A stretch of DNA of 64,000 bases. It comes from an uncultured Veillonella sp. Its GTDB lineage: Bacteria > Bacillota > Negativicutes > Veillonellales > Veillonellaceae. Location: contig CAKPXN010000003.1 in assembly GCA_934202095.1 (NCBI GenBank), forward strand, positions 17,948-81,947, in the 5' to 3' direction. The notes below the pieces were generated by a model. That model made no database searches and was not told where the DNA came from. It saw only the letters and a list, made by a program, of their open reading frames with translations. The number at the start of each line of letters is the position of its first letter. Position 1 is the first letter of the stretch. The position numbers and the translations under genes are program-made. Shown here piece after piece: positions 43,228 through 53,819 of this stretch.

Positions 43228-44178
43228 ATGGGACAAGTGAGCTTGCATGGCAAACATTTGTTAGGGTTACAACATGCTACACCTGAAGAGATTAAATTGA
43301 TTCTAGATGTAGCGAAGAAGATGAAGAAGGTTGTTTTGTCTGATGACAAAAAAATCCCTTACTTGAAAGGTAAGGCGATTATCAATCTATTCATGGAACC
43401 TAGTACACGTACGCGTAGTTCTTTTGAACTAGCAGGTAAATATTTAGGGGCAGATGTAATCAATATTACACCAAGTGGTTCCTCTATGGGTAAGGGTGAA
43501 AGCTTCCGCGATACATTATTAACATTGTCCTATATGGGGACGGATGCTATCGTAATGCGAAGCAGTGCAGAAGGGGCTCCTCTCTATGCGACAAAAGCTG
43601 TTGATCCTATCATCATCAATGCTGGCGATGGTGCCCATGAACATCCAACACAAGCATTGCTCGATATGTTCTCCATCATTGAACGCAAAGGTTCACTAGA
43701 AGGTAAAAAAGTCGTTATCGTCGGCGATATTATGCATAGCCGTGTAGCTCGCTCCGATGTTTACGGTCTTACTAAAATGGGGGCCGACGTTCATTTGGCA
43801 GGTCCACGCACTATGCTCTATCCTGAGCTTGAAAAAATGGGCGTTACCATTCATCACGATGTGCGTGAAGCTGTAAAAGATGCAGATGTTGTCAATGTAC
43901 TTCGCATTCAATTAGAACGTATTCATTCCGCATTATATCCAACAAATCGCGAATATGCGCGTATCTTTGGTATTAATAAAGATGTATTAAGCCTTGCAAA
44001 AGATGATGTTATGGTTATGCATCCAGGCCCAATGAACCGTGGCCTTGAAATTTCCCCAGATGTAGCCTACTGGGATCAATCCGTAATTCAAGAACAAGTA
44101 CGCAATGGTGTATCCGTTCGTATGGCTGTATTGTACTTAACAATTCATGGAGGTGACGGTAGTGAGCTTGCTTATTAA
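43228..44178 (+). CDS. pyrB: Aspartate carbamoyltransferase catalytic chain
   Basis: 316 residues. The carbamoyl-phosphate site FMEPSTRTRSSFE (about 53-65), GDGAHEHPTQALLD and a C-terminal HPGPMNRGLEI are conserved. PyrB makes carbamoyl aspartate from carbamoyl phosphate and aspartate. No pyrI regulatory-chain gene is adjacent, so it is probably the unregulated Bacillus-type trimer. GGAGG precedes the start. It overlaps pyrC by 17 nt. Confidence 0.97.
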   Translation: MGQVSLHGKHLLGLQHATPEEIKLILDVAKKMKKVVLSDDKKIPYLKGKAIINLFMEPSTRTRSSFELAGKYLGADVINITPSGSSMGKGESFRDTLLTLSYMGTDAIVMRSSAEGAPLYATKAVDPIIINAGDGAHEHPTQALLDMFSIIERKGSLEGKKVVIVGDIMHSRVARSDVYGLTKMGADVHLAGPRTMLYPELEKMGVTIHHDVREAVKDADVVNVLRIQLERIHSALYPTNREYARIFGINKDVLSLAKDDVMVMHPGPMNRGLEISPDVAYWDQSVIQEQVRNGVSVRMAVLYLTIHGGDGSELAY

Positions 44179-45448
44179 AAATGGTACGGTAGTCAATCCG
44201 GCAAAACAACAACATGAAGTAGCAGACGTTCTCGTGAAAGATGGTAAAATTGCAGCCATCGGTCAAAATTTAAGTGCAGATGGTGCTGAAGTATATGATG
44301 CAACAGGTCTTATCGTAGCACCAGGCCTTATCGATATTCATACACACTTGCGTGAACCGGGTCAAGAAGCAAAAGAAGATTTCCATTCTGGTACACAAGC
44401 AGCAGCGGCCGGTGGTTTTACACGCGTCGTGACTATGGCGAATACAACACCAGTAGTAGATAATGCGGCTCTTGTAAGAGGTTTGAAAAAACAAGCTGAA
44501 CTTACAGGTGTAGTAAAAGTAGAATTTATCGGTGCTGTATCCAAGAATCTAGAAGGTAAAGAACTTGCTGAATTAGGCGATATGGCTGAAGCTGGCGTTG
44601 TAGCGTATTCTGATGATGGGCACTATGTAGAAAGCGCTGCTTTCATGCGCCGTGCATTGGAATATTCTTCCATGTTTAATAAAATGGTTATCGACCATGC
44701 AGAAGATATTAGCTTGACTAAAAATGGTCATATGCATGAAGGTTTCGTATCCTATGAAATGGGCGTTATCGGTCGCCCAGCTGTAGCTGAAGATTTGGCT
44801 GTAGCTCGTGATATCTTATTAGCGGAAATGACTGGTGGTCATATTCATATCGCTCATGTAAGTAGTAAAAATACGGTTGATATGGTACGCCGTGCAAAGG
44901 CGAAAGGACTTAATGTAACATGTGAAGTTACAAGCCAACATTTATCCTTTACTGATGAGTATTTGCGCGACTATAATCCGGCTTTTAAAATGGCACCGCC
45001 AATTCGTTCCGAAGATCATCGTCAAGCATTGCTAGAAGGTTTAAAAGATGGCACCATTGATGCTATTATCACTGACCATGCACCACATGCATTCGAAGAA
45101 AAAGACCACGAATTCTGCTGTGCTCCAAACGGATTTAGCGGTCTTGAAACATCCTTGGCCGGCGTTATTACAAATGCCTATGGTCCAGATAAACTTAGCA
45201 TTGACCAAGTGGTGTACTACATGAGTACACGTCCAGCTGAGTTAATGCATCTAGATGCAGGCGTTTTAGAAGTTGGTAAACCAGCGGATATTACAGTATT
45301 CTCTACTACAGAACAATGGACTGTAGATAGAAATAAATTCTATACAAAAGGTAAAGTCAGCCCATTTGATGGCATGACTGTTACTGGTAAAGCAAAACTT
45401 ACCGTTGTAGACGGTAACATCGTTATGAAGGAGGGCGTGGTCCTATAA
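44162..45448 (+). CDS. pyrC: Dihydroorotase
   Basis: 428 residues, class I amidohydrolase. The metal-binding DIHTHLREPGQE motif is near residue 59, FKMAPPIRSEDHRQAL and ITDHAPH downstream. PyrC closes carbamoyl aspartate to dihydroorotate. GTG 44162 is preferred, because GGAGGTGA at 44149-44156 lies 5 nt upstream, over the in-frame ATG 44147. The stop overlaps the carA start by 1 nt. Confidence 0.96.
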   Translation: MSLLIKNGTVVNPAKQQHEVADVLVKDGKIAAIGQNLSADGAEVYDATGLIVAPGLIDIHTHLREPGQEAKEDFHSGTQAAAAGGFTRVVTMANTTPVVDNAALVRGLKKQAELTGVVKVEFIGAVSKNLEGKELAELGDMAEAGVVAYSDDGHYVESAAFMRRALEYSSMFNKMVIDHAEDISLTKNGHMHEGFVSYEMGVIGRPAVAEDLAVARDILLAEMTGGHIHIAHVSSKNTVDMVRRAKAKGLNVTCEVTSQHLSFTDEYLRDYNPAFKMAPPIRSEDHRQALLEGLKDGTIDAIITDHAPHAFEEKDHEFCCAPNGFSGLETSLAGVITNAYGPDKLSIDQVVYYMSTRPAELMHLDAGVLEVGKPADITVFSTTEQWTVDRNKFYTKGKVSPFDGMTVTGKAKLTVVDGNIVMKEGVVL

Positions 45449-46515
45449 TGAAAGGCAAATTAGTTCTGGAAGACGGTTCCGTATTTGAAGGTTCCCTATT
45501 AGGCGGCGCTCCTACAGTGGGCGAGGTTGTGTTTAATACAGGCATGACTGGATATCAAGAAATTTTGACTGACCCATCCTATGCGGATCAAATTATTACA
45601 TTAACATATCCACTCGTTGGTAACTATGGTACATTAAATGCTATTACACAAGGTCCTAAACCATACTGTAAAGGCTTTATCGTAGGTGAACTATGTGATT
45701 TCCCATCCAATTGGCAAAATGAAGGTTTGTTCAGCGAATATTTACGTTTGCATGGCATTCCTTGCCTCTATGATGTAGATACGCGTGCCATTACGCGTAC
45801 TATTCGTAACCATGGTGTTATGAAAGGCGTACTTGTGCGTGCTGATTATCCGATGGAAGATATTCAAAAATTATTTAAACAAGATTTGCCTACAGACCAA
45901 GTTATGCGCGTCACTACAAAATGGCAAGGCATGCGTGGCGATAAAAATGCAGAATTCCATGTAGCTGTAATGGATTATGGTGTAAAAGAAAATATTCTTC
46001 GATCCTTAGAGCTTGCTGGTTTCCGTTTAACTGTATTCCCAGCAGATTCTAAAGCAGAAGACGTACTCGCTGTTAATCCTGATGGCATTTTCTTGTCCAA
46101 TGGCCCTGGAGATCCTCAAGATCTAGGTTATGCAGTAGAAGAAGTGAAGAAAATGTTTGGTAAGAAACCAATCTTTGGTATCTGCATGGGTCACCAAGTA
46201 TTGGCACAAGCATACGGCGGCACTACATTCAAACTTAAATTTGGTCACCGTGGTTCTAACCACCCTGTACAAGATCTTCGTACAGGCCGTGTATATATTA
46301 CATCTCAAAATCATGGCTTTGCTGTAGATGATTCTTCTTTGCCTGATTATATTGAAATCACACATCGCAGTGTGAATGATGGTACTGTAGAAGGTATGCG
46401 CCACAAAGAATTGCCAATCTTCTCCGTACAATACCATCCAGAAGCGTCCCCTGGACCTACTGATAACCTATATTTGTTTGATGAATTTGAAGATATGATG
46501 AGAAAGGGAAAATAA
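45448..46515 (+). CDS. carA: Carbamoyl-phosphate synthase small subunit
   Basis: 355 residues. The N-terminal CPSase domain ([20 protein letters not shown]) is followed by a class I glutamine amidotransferase: [16 protein letters not shown] holds the catalytic Cys, and YHPEASPGP the His and Glu. It supplies ammonia to CarB. Start overlaps the pyrC stop (ATAATG); carB follows after 1 nt. Confidence 0.97.
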   Translation: MKGKLVLEDGSVFEGSLLGGAPTVGEVVFNTGMTGYQEILTDPSYADQIITLTYPLVGNYGTLNAITQGPKPYCKGFIVGELCDFPSNWQNEGLFSEYLRLHGIPCLYDVDTRAITRTIRNHGVMKGVLVRADYPMEDIQKLFKQDLPTDQVMRVTTKWQGMRGDKNAEFHVAVMDYGVKENILRSLELAGFRLTVFPADSKAEDVLAVNPDGIFLSNGPGDPQDLGYAVEEVKKMFGKKPIFGICMGHQVLAQAYGGTTFKLKFGHRGSNHPVQDLRTGRVYITSQNHGFAVDDSSLPDYIEITHRSVNDGTVEGMRHKELPIFSVQYHPEASPGPTDNLYLFDEFEDMMRKGK

Positions 46516-46516
46516 T

Positions 46517-49500
46517 ATGACCACAGAAGCAAAAAAAGTACTCGTAATTGGTTCTGGTCCAATTATTATCGGCCAAGCAGCAGAATTCGACTATGCTGGT
46601 ACACAAGCGTGCCGTTCCCTTCGTGAAGAAGGCTATAAGGTAGTATTGGTTAATTCTAACCCTGCAACAATCATGACAGATACAGATATTGCAGACCGTG
46701 TATATGTAGAACCTATTAGCCTTGAGTTCGTAACGGAAGTTATTAAAAAAGAACGCCCTTGGGGCTTATTGGCAACATTGGGTGGCCAAGTAGGTCTAAA
46801 TATGGCCGTTCAATTATCAGAAGCTGGCGTACTCGAAGAGTATGGCGTTAAGTTGCTTGGTACGACATTAGAAGCTATTAAACATGCAGAAGACCGCGAA
46901 CTATTCAAGGAAGCGATGAAGGAAATCAATCAACCAGTTCCTGAATCCGACATCTTCAATGACCTTGAAGAAGCTGTAGCCTTTGCAAATCGCATCGGCT
47001 ATCCTATCATCATCCGTCCTGCTTATACATTGGGCGGTACTGGTGGCGGTATTGCGCATAACGAAGATGAAATGTATGAAATCACACGCCGTGGTTTGAA
47101 ACTTTCACCAATTCACCAAATCCTAGCAGAACGTTCTGTAGCAGGCTGGAAAGAAATCGAATACGAAGTAATGCGCGATAGTGCAGATAACTGTATCATC
47201 GTATGTAATATGGAAAATATCGATCCTGTAGGCGTACATACTGGTGACTCCATTGTTGTGGCACCAAGCCAAACATTGAACGATATTCAATACCAAATGC
47301 TTCGTACTGCTTCTGTAGAAATTATTCGTTATTTGAAAATCGAAGGTGGTTGTAACGTACAATACGCGTTGAATCCAAATAGCAATGAATATATCGTTAT
47401 CGAAGTAAACCCTCGTGTATCCCGTTCCTCTGCATTAGCATCTAAAGCAACTGGCTATCCAATTGCGAAGGTAGCTGCAAAAATTGCAGTAGGCATGACA
47501 TTGGATCAAATTACAAATGCTGTAACAGGTGAAACAAAAGCATGCTTCGAACCTACACTTGACTATGTAGTAACGAAATTCCCACGTTGGCCATTTGAAA
47601 AATTCAATTTGGCAGACCGCACATTGGGCACTCAAATGAAGGCTACTGGCGAAGTTATGGCTATCGATCGCTCCTTGGAAGGCTCCTTGCTTAAAGCAAT
47701 TCGTTCCTTGGAAATTGGTTTAGACCATATTGAGCTAAAGAAAATCTCTCATGAGTCTATGGAACAATTGATTGAACGTTTACATTTAGTAGATGATGAA
47801 CGTATCTATGTTGTAGCAGAAGCACTTCGCAAGGGCATTAGTGTAGAGAAAATTCACTACATTACAAAAATTGATACATTCTTTATTGAAAAAATCAAAA
47901 ACATTGTTAATGTAGAAAAGGCATTGGCTGAACATGGTTTAACAGAGGATGTATTGCGCAAAGCAAAACGTTATTCCTTCACTGATTCTGTTATCGCCCG
48001 TTATGCTAATACAACTGTAGAAGAGGTTCGTGCAAAACGTAAAGAATGGAACATTCTTCCAACATATAAATATGTAGATACATGTGCTGCCGAATTCGAA
48101 TCTAAAACACCGTACTACTACAGTGCTTATGCACAAGAAGACGAAGTTAAACCACTAGGTGAAAAATCCGTTGTAGTTCTTGGTTCTGGTCCAATTCGTA
48201 TCGGTCAAGGCGTAGAGTTCGACTACTGCTCCGTACATTCCTCTTGGGCACTTCGTAAAGCTGGTTACCAATCTATTATGATCAATAATAACCCAGAAAC
48301 AGTGTCTACAGACTTCGATATTTCTGATTCCTTGTACTTCGAACCATTAACAGTGGACGATGTAATGGAAATTATTGATAAAGAAAAACCAGCTGGCGTT
48401 ATTGCTCAATTTGGTGGTCAAACAGCGATCAACTTGGCAGGTCCATTGGCTAAGCGCGGTGTAAAAATTCTCGGGACATCCGTAGATAGCATCGACATGG
48501 CGGAAGACCGTGAACGTTTTGATGAATTATTGGCAAAACTTGGTATTCCTCGTCCAGTAGGTGCTCTTGTAACTTCTGATGAAGAAGCGCAAGCAGCTGC
48601 TAAAAACTTGAAATATCCATTAATCGTTCGTCCTTCCTATGTATTGGGCGGTCGTGCCATGGAAATCGTATACAACGATAAAGAACTCGATGTATACATG
48701 AAGGAAGCCGTAGTAGCATCTAAGGAACATCCAGTACTTATCGACCGTTACATGGTTGGTATGGAGGTAGAGGTTGACGCTATTTCCGATGGTACTGATG
48801 TTTGTATCCCTGGCATTATGGAACAAATCGAACGCGCCGGTGTTCACTCTGGTGACTCCATGGCCGTTTATCCAGCTCAACATTTAAGTCAAGAAATTAT
48901 CGATCAAATTGTTGATTATACACGCCGTATTGCAATTGGCCTTAATGTCAAAGGTGTACTTAACATCCAATATATCGTGGCTGATGGTGAACTTAACGTA
49001 ATCGAAGTTAACCCTCGTTCTAGCCGTACTGTACCATTCATTTCTAAGGTTACAGGCATCAATATGGTAGAATGTGCAACACGCATTGCTCTTGGTGAAA
49101 GCTTAAAAGATTTGGGCTTGCCACTCGGTCTTGTACCTAATAAACCATATGTAGCTGTAAAAGCACCTGTATTCTCCTTCTCCAAAATGGGCCTTGTAGA
49201 AATCGCTCTTGGACCTGAAATGAAATCTACTGGTGAAGTTATGGGGATTGGTCGTACTTATTCTGAAGCATTGTTTAAAGCTATCAATGGTGCCAATATG
49301 CGTATCCCAGAAGATGGTACAATTCTTATGACCGTAGCAGACCGCGATAAAGAGGAAGCTAGCCAATTGGCAAAAGGCTTCATCGAATTGGGCTATCACA
49401 TCGAAGCAACTGGCGGTACTGGTAAATACTTCAAAGAACATGGTGTTGACTGCAAGGTAGTTAACAAAATCTCTGAAGGTGATGACAACTGTGCTGACCA

Positions 49501-49717
49501 CATTCGTCAAGATAAAGTAGATCTTGTACTTAACACACTGACTGCAGGTAAACGCCCTGAACGTGAAGGCTTCCAATTGCGTCGTCTTGCCGTAGAAATG
49601 GGTACACCTTGCTTAACAAGTCTCGATACAGCACGCGAAGTGTTGCGCGTTGTAGCTAATCGTAAAGATGATGCTAACTACAATGTAGAAGCATTACAAG
49701 ATTTTGAATTGGAGTAA
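46517..49717 (+). CDS. carB: Carbamoyl-phosphate synthase large subunit
   Basis: 1066 residues: two homologous ATP-grasp halves ([19 protein letters not shown] near residue 12; [19 protein letters not shown] near 556), an oligomerisation region between them, and a C-terminal MGS-like allosteric domain (about 935-1066, [18 protein letters not shown]). It makes carbamoyl phosphate from bicarbonate, ATP and glutamine-derived ammonia. As the only CPSase seen, within a pyr operon, it may also serve arginine synthesis, but that is not shown here. Confidence 0.98.
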   Translation: MTTEAKKVLVIGSGPIIIGQAAEFDYAGTQACRSLREEGYKVVLVNSNPATIMTDTDIADRVYVEPISLEFVTEVIKKERPWGLLATLGGQVGLNMAVQLSEAGVLEEYGVKLLGTTLEAIKHAEDRELFKEAMKEINQPVPESDIFNDLEEAVAFANRIGYPIIIRPAYTLGGTGGGIAHNEDEMYEITRRGLKLSPIHQILAERSVAGWKEIEYEVMRDSADNCIIVCNMENIDPVGVHTGDSIVVAPSQTLNDIQYQMLRTASVEIIRYLKIEGGCNVQYALNPNSNEYIVIEVNPRVSRSSALASKATGYPIAKVAAKIAVGMTLDQITNAVTGETKACFEPTLDYVVTKFPRWPFEKFNLADRTLGTQMKATGEVMAIDRSLEGSLLKAIRSLEIGLDHIELKKISHESMEQLIERLHLVDDERIYVVAEALRKGISVEKIHYITKIDTFFIEKIKNIVNVEKALAEHGLTEDVLRKAKRYSFTDSVIARYANTTVEEVRAKRKEWNILPTYKYVDTCAAEFESKTPYYYSAYAQEDEVKPLGEKSVVVLGSGPIRIGQGVEFDYCSVHSSWALRKAGYQSIMINNNPETVSTDFDISDSLYFEPLTVDDVMEIIDKEKPAGVIAQFGGQTAINLAGPLAKRGVKILGTSVDSIDMAEDRERFDELLAKLGIPRPVGALVTSDEEAQAAAKNLKYPLIVRPSYVLGGRAMEIVYNDKELDVYMKEAVVASKEHPVLIDRYMVGMEVEVDAISDGTDVCIPGIMEQIERAGVHSGDSMAVYPAQHLSQEIIDQIVDYTRRIAIGLNVKGVLNIQYIVADGELNVIEVNPRSSRTVPFISKVTGINMVECATRIALGESLKDLGLPLGLVPNKPYVAVKAPVFSFSKMGLVEIALGPEMKSTGEVMGIGRTYSEALFKAINGANMRIPEDGTILMTVADRDKEEASQLAKGFIELGYHIEATGGTGKYFKEHGVDCKVVNKISEGDDNCADHIRQDKVDLVLNTLTAGKRPEREGFQLRRLAVEMGTPCLTSLDTAREVLRVVANRKDDANYNVEALQDFELE

Positions 49718-49721
49718 AACC

Positions 49722-50489
49722 ATGAGTGGATATGTAGAACAGGGCGAAGTCGTTCGCAATGAGCAAATAGGCTCTGATGTGTGGATTATGGATATTCACG
49801 CACCAAAACAAGCAGCAGAAGCAAAGGTAGGACAGTTTTGTAATGTTCGCGTAGCGGACTCTACGGCGCCATTATTGCGTCGCCCTATTAGCTATGCTGG
49901 ATTCGATGCACAAAAGGGTATTATTACCCTTTTGTATCGCGTCGTAGGTAAGGGGACTGAAATTATGACACGTCTCGTACCTGGCGATACACTAGATTGT
50001 TTAGGACCTCTAGGGGAACCATTTGTAACATCTAAGAATATGCTTCTCGTTGGCGGTGGTGTTGGCATTGCACCAATGCTATGTATCGCATCCCATTTGA
50101 AAGAAGGGGAAGAGGCACAAGTTATTCTTGGTTTTAGAAATGAAAGCGAAACCTTCTGGGCAGATCTATTCAAAGATACGCCTGTTAAAGTACACATCAC
50201 GACTGATGATGGTAGCGTAGGTACGAAAGGTTTCCCTACAGCGATCATGCCAGAACTTATTAACGCTAATACGTTCACATCTGTTATGACTTGTGGTCCT
50301 ACACCGATGATGAAGGGAGTCGCACAAGTTGCTAAAGAGCTCAATGTACCATGCCAAGTATCTCTTGAAGAACGCATGGGATGTGGTACAGGCGGTTGCT
50401 TAGGCTGCGCTTGTGACGGTGCCGGTGGCAAACGTTATAAAGTTTGTAAAGATGGTCCTGTATTCCCAGCTGAGGAGGTGTTCTTTTAA
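49722..50489 (+). CDS. pyrK: Dihydroorotate dehydrogenase electron-transfer subunit
   Basis: 255 residues. An FAD-binding domain with LRRPISYAG, an NAD-binding domain with LLVGGGVGIAPML near residue 108, and a C-terminal 2Fe-2S motif EERMGCGTGGCLGCAC. PyrK passes electrons from PyrD to NAD as part of the type 1B dehydrogenase. ATG 49722 has GGAG 7 nt upstream. It overlaps pyrD by 1 nt. Confidence 0.96.
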   Translation: MSGYVEQGEVVRNEQIGSDVWIMDIHAPKQAAEAKVGQFCNVRVADSTAPLLRRPISYAGFDAQKGIITLLYRVVGKGTEIMTRLVPGDTLDCLGPLGEPFVTSKNMLLVGGGVGIAPMLCIASHLKEGEEAQVILGFRNESETFWADLFKDTPVKVHITTDDGSVGTKGFPTAIMPELINANTFTSVMTCGPTPMMKGVAQVAKELNVPCQVSLEERMGCGTGGCLGCACDGAGGKRYKVCKDGPVFPAEEVFF

Positions 50490-51436
50490 TGAGTGAACGC
50501 GATTTAAATAACACCGTTACACCGAATCCAAAACTCGCCATCGATTATTGCGGTATTAAGATGAAAAATCCTATTATCGCTGCATCTGGTACCTTTGGAA
50601 ATGGTCCTGAATACGCTGGTTATCTAGACCTTAGTAATGAGGTGGGGGCTATCTCTGTAAAAGGATTAACGCCTAAAGGTCGTCATGGTAATCCGGGCCC
50701 TCGTATTGCAGAAACTCCATCTGGTGTATTGAACTGCATTGGCCTTGAAAATCCTGGAGCAGAGCATTTTGTTACTGATATTTTGCCAGAACTTAAGAAA
50801 TATGATGTACCGCTACTAGCTAATATGTCTGCTGGTACAGTAGAGGAATTTGCTTGGATGGCAGAAACACTATCTGTGGATGGTATTGCAGGCCTTGAAG
50901 TCAATGTATCATGTCCAAATGTAGAGAGTGAAGGTATGGCATTTGGCGTAGACCCAAAGGTTGTTGAACAAGTAACTAAAGCGGTTCGTAAAGTAACCGA
51001 TAAGCCGGTTATTGTAAAACTTTCACCAAATGTAACAGATATCGTGGAAATTGCAAAGGCTGTAGAAGCAGGTGGTGGTAATGGGGTCAGCCTCATTAAT
51101 ACATTGTTAGGCATGGCTATTGATATTCACCGTCGCAAACCATTGTTAGGTAATATTTATGGCGGTCTATCTGGTCCAGCAGTAAAACCTGTGGCGCTTT
51201 GCATGGTTCACCAAGTCTATAAAGGGGTTACTATTCCTATTATTGGCCTTGGTGGTATTATGAGTGGTACAGATGCTATCGAATTTATGATGGCCGGTGC
51301 TCAGGCCGTACAAGTTGGTACCGCTACGATGGTTGATCCAACCGCGATTTCTCGTATTGCTCGTGAAATGGGCGATTTTGTAGAACAATATAATCTCAAT
51401 AGCATTACTGACATTGTTGGTGCTGTACATCAATAA
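50489..51436 (+). CDS. pyrD: Dihydroorotate dehydrogenase, type 1B catalytic subunit
   Basis: 315 residues. FMN barrel with AASGTFGNG, KGLTPKGRHGNPGPR, NVSCPN, VKLSPNVTDI and GLGGIMSGTDAIEFMMAGA. The NVSCPN loop with catalytic Cys is typical of class 1. It oxidises dihydroorotate to orotate. It ends the operon; pyrE and pyrF are not in the window. Confidence 0.96.
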   Translation: MSERDLNNTVTPNPKLAIDYCGIKMKNPIIAASGTFGNGPEYAGYLDLSNEVGAISVKGLTPKGRHGNPGPRIAETPSGVLNCIGLENPGAEHFVTDILPELKKYDVPLLANMSAGTVEEFAWMAETLSVDGIAGLEVNVSCPNVESEGMAFGVDPKVVEQVTKAVRKVTDKPVIVKLSPNVTDIVEIAKAVEAGGGNGVSLINTLLGMAIDIHRRKPLLGNIYGGLSGPAVKPVALCMVHQVYKGVTIPIIGLGGIMSGTDAIEFMMAGAQAVQVGTATMVDPTAISRIAREMGDFVEQYNLNSITDIVGAVHQ

Positions 51437-51452
51437 TAGTCGCGTAGCAACA

Positions 51453-51492
51453 AAAAAGCAGGAATTGGCAATGCCAGTTTCCTGCTTTTTCG
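51453..51492. terminator. Bidirectional terminator between pyrD and the LysR gene
   Basis: AAAAAGCAGGAA-TTGGC and GCCAG-TTTCCTGCTTTTT form a long stem with A and T runs on either side, placed between converging genes. Confidence 0.88.
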
Positions 51493-51531
51493 CATATATG
51501 TAATTATTTCGCATCAATATTGGTAAATGTA

Positions 51532-52422
51532 TTATACGTAGGCCTTATAGAAATCTATAAATTGTTGTGCCACTGGTGAAAGGGCATGACCTTTTAAGGT
51601 GATGAATGCTTTCTTATAGTCACCTGAAAACTCAGGCAATTTAATGCGTGACATTTTGCGGTGGTTTACCATTTCTTTAGTATCCATTGGGACCAGTGCC
51701 ACCGTACGCCCGGATGATGCCCATTCAATAGCCGATGTTTTTGTAGTCGTAATAGCGCTCACATTTAGATGTTCCATATCTGTTAAGGATGATTGCATAA
51801 TCATTCTCACAGAACCGCCAGATAAGGAAAGAGGACATTGTTTAATATCATCCCAGGTGATGGTATCGTGTTCGCGATCTGTCCAGAACACATCACGTCT
51901 GAACAATGCATATAGGTGTTCCTCTTGAGTTAAGAGAATATCAAATTTGTCAGTATCTACCATTTGGATATTAGCAATTCCAATTTCTGCACTACCACTG
52001 ATGAGCTGTTTCACTACATTGGTCATGAGCCCTTCGTAAATTTCGAAGTGTACAGATGGAAATTTCATGGAGAATGCCGGCAAATATTGTTGTACGATGG
52101 GGGTGGAACGGGATGCGGAGGTAGCGATACGTAGTGTACCTTCGATACGTGAATTTAGTTGTTGTACCGCATTATACGTAGATTCCTCAATGGAACATAA
52201 TTGCTGAGCTTTTTCATAAAAGATCTTACCTGCATCGGTAAGTTGTAAATTGGAACCCCGTTGACCTCGTTTAATATTGATGAGCTGAGCGCCAAATTCT
52301 GCCTCTAAATATTTTAACTGCTTACTCAAAGCCGGTTGTGTAATATGGAGAATTTCTGCAGCTTGTGTCATGTTTCCTGTTTGAACAAGGGTTATAAAAT
52401 TGTGATAATACGATGTGTCCAT
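51532..52422 (-). CDS. LysR-family transcriptional regulator
   Basis: 296 residues. N-terminal winged helix-turn-helix (about 1-62: ITLVQTGNMTQAAEILHITQPALSKQLKYLEAEFG region) and a C-terminal substrate-binding domain of the LysR fold (about 90-290). The effector and targets cannot be read from sequence. It is convergent with pyrD and divergent from a small basic protein gene, so regulation of that neighbour is possible. Confidence 0.94.
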   Translation of the reverse strand: MDTSYYHNFITLVQTGNMTQAAEILHITQPALSKQLKYLEAEFGAQLINIKRGQRGSNLQLTDAGKIFYEKAQQLCSIEESTYNAVQQLNSRIEGTLRIATSASRSTPIVQQYLPAFSMKFPSVHFEIYEGLMTNVVKQLISGSAEIGIANIQMVDTDKFDILLTQEEHLYALFRRDVFWTDREHDTITWDDIKQCPLSLSGGSVRMIMQSSLTDMEHLNVSAITTTKTSAIEWASSGRTVALVPMDTKEMVNHRKMSRIKLPEFSGDYKKAFITLKGHALSPVAQQFIDFYKAYV

Positions 52423-52612
52423 AAAATCCCCCTTTAATACACAAATTATGATAATTAAAATTTATAACTAATGAAGGAATAGTTATTTTACCTTTTAAGA
52501 AATGTCATATATACTATACACATCAAGAGAATTAAAGCACATAAAAAGTTGTTTTAATAATCTCATCAATATTTTTGATATAGTTACAGTAACTAAGAAA
52601 GTGGGTACTACA

Positions 52613-52801
52613 ATGGGCGTAGTAAAAAGAACATTAAGTAAAGCAATTCGTAATTGGGAAGCACGTAGATTAATGACAGCACATGATGCTAAAGTTAGTC
52701 GTAAAAAACAATTAGAACGCGTATGGCCATATCCATTGACAACTGAAAAACGTCATGAAATGAATCAAGGTCTTATTGGTTTAGTTCATAATGACAAATA
52801 A
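52613..52801 (+). CDS. Small basic protein, unknown
   Basis: 62 residues if started at ATG 52613; the frame is open upstream to 52502. Lys and Arg are spread through most of the protein (VVKRTLSKAIRNWEARRLM, KVSRKKQLERVW), suggesting nucleic-acid or ribosome binding, but I do not recognise a family. Only a weak GTGGG site precedes the start. The first part up to 52612 looks non-coding (AT-rich), favouring the shorter form. It is divergent from the LysR gene and ends 28 nt before the convergent YigZ gene. Confidence 0.55.
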   Translation: MGVVKRTLSKAIRNWEARRLMTAHDAKVSRKKQLERVWPYPLTTEKRHEMNQGLIGLVHNDK

Positions 52802-52829
52802 TTAGGTACCATACGAATTGATAGGATAC

Positions 52830-53480
52830 TTAATCTAGTGGCAGTACCACTTCGATAGCATCTAATACATTACAAGTAGCAGCTCCATGACTCATGTCTT
52901 GGAGCTCTTTTTGTATGCGTTCTATATCGGTAGGTGGCACTAAGATAGTAAGATCTACCTTCTCTCCAAAGGTAGCCTCATAATGTAGTTGTGCATCCTG
53001 TAGATAGCGTTCTATTGTGCCATATAGTGCATAGTCAATAATCGCTTGTAATTGTGTTCTTGTAGTATGCAATTCCTTTGGCGCAAGACGCAATGTTTCA
53101 GCGACGGAGTGGGAGTATGCTCGGATTAATCCACCAGCCCCTAGTTTAATACCACCAAAGTAGCGCGTCACTACAACAGCTACATTTGTAATACCTGTCT
53201 TTTTCAAGACTTCTAACATAGGCTTACCCGCTGTGCCCGATGGTTCACCATTATCGGACGAGCGTTGTTGTTCTTGCTTTGGTCCTAATGCAAAGGCCGT
53301 ACAATTATGTCGAGCATCCCAAAACTCTTTATTGATACGGGCGATAAAGGCTTGAGCATCTTCTTCTGTACTACATGGATATACGGTAGTAATGAATCTA
53401 GATTTCTCTACAACGTATTCATGGCGGAATTCTTTGGCAATGGATATGAATTCCACGGTAGGGCTAGTTGTATCTGGCAT
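52830..53480 (-). CDS. YigZ/IMPACT family protein
   Basis: 216 residues. The N-terminal UPF0029/IMPACT domain (about 10-125) shows EKSRFITTVYPCSTEEDAQ, DARHNCTAFALG, DNGEPSGTAGKPML and VVVTRYFGGIKLGAGGL, followed by a DUF1949 domain. The family is conserved across bacteria and eukaryotes; IMPACT in yeast binds Gcn1, and the bacterial role is unclear. ATG at 53480 is preferred: GGAGG lies just upstream, while the frame is open 18 codons further. Confidence 0.93.
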   Translation of the reverse strand: MPDTTSPTVEFISIAKEFRHEYVVEKSRFITTVYPCSTEEDAQAFIARINKEFWDARHNCTAFALGPKQEQQRSSDNGEPSGTAGKPMLEVLKKTGITNVAVVVTRYFGGIKLGAGGLIRAYSHSVAETLRLAPKELHTTRTQLQAIIDYALYGTIERYLQDAQLHYEATFGEKVDLTILVPPTDIERIQKELQDMSHGAATCNVLDAIEVVLPLD

Positions 53481-53819
53481 TTCCTCACCTCCGTTCTTAT
53501 TTCTATCACTATAGTATTTATTCATCATCATCACTCTATTATAAGCTATTTATAAAGGTAATGTATAGATTATGAGCGATAATGTTTAATAATATATATA
53601 TTTATTTATACAATATATGTATCTATCATCATAATTATTAATTCCCTTATAGAAAAGGAATAACCCTTTGGTTTTAGTAGGATATTGACGAATTGAGAAT
53701 CTATGTTATTATAAATAATAGATATATGATTGTTTATTCATGTGATAAATATTACAAATATACCAAATTTAATGTATTCTATGAATCTATGATTTGAATT
53801 GTTTCGAAGGAAGTTATAT
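53481..53819. other. 339-bp AT-rich gap between the YigZ and CopA genes
   Basis: No gene. On the + strand TTGACG (53685-53690) with TATAAA (53710-53715) is a possible copA promoter with a long 19-bp spacer. On the - strand a TATAAT-like box for the YigZ gene lies near 53540, with no clear -35 box. No recognisable copper-regulator site was found. Confidence 0.4.

Noticed and set aside
49103-49576. 157-codon - strand frame inside carB
   Set aside because: Fully inside a highly conserved gene, without a ribosome-binding site or recognisable product.
53607-53622. TACA-N5-TGTA pattern as a copper-regulator (CopY) box before copA
   Set aside because: CopY boxes have two bases between the halves, not five, and this lies well upstream of the likely promoter.
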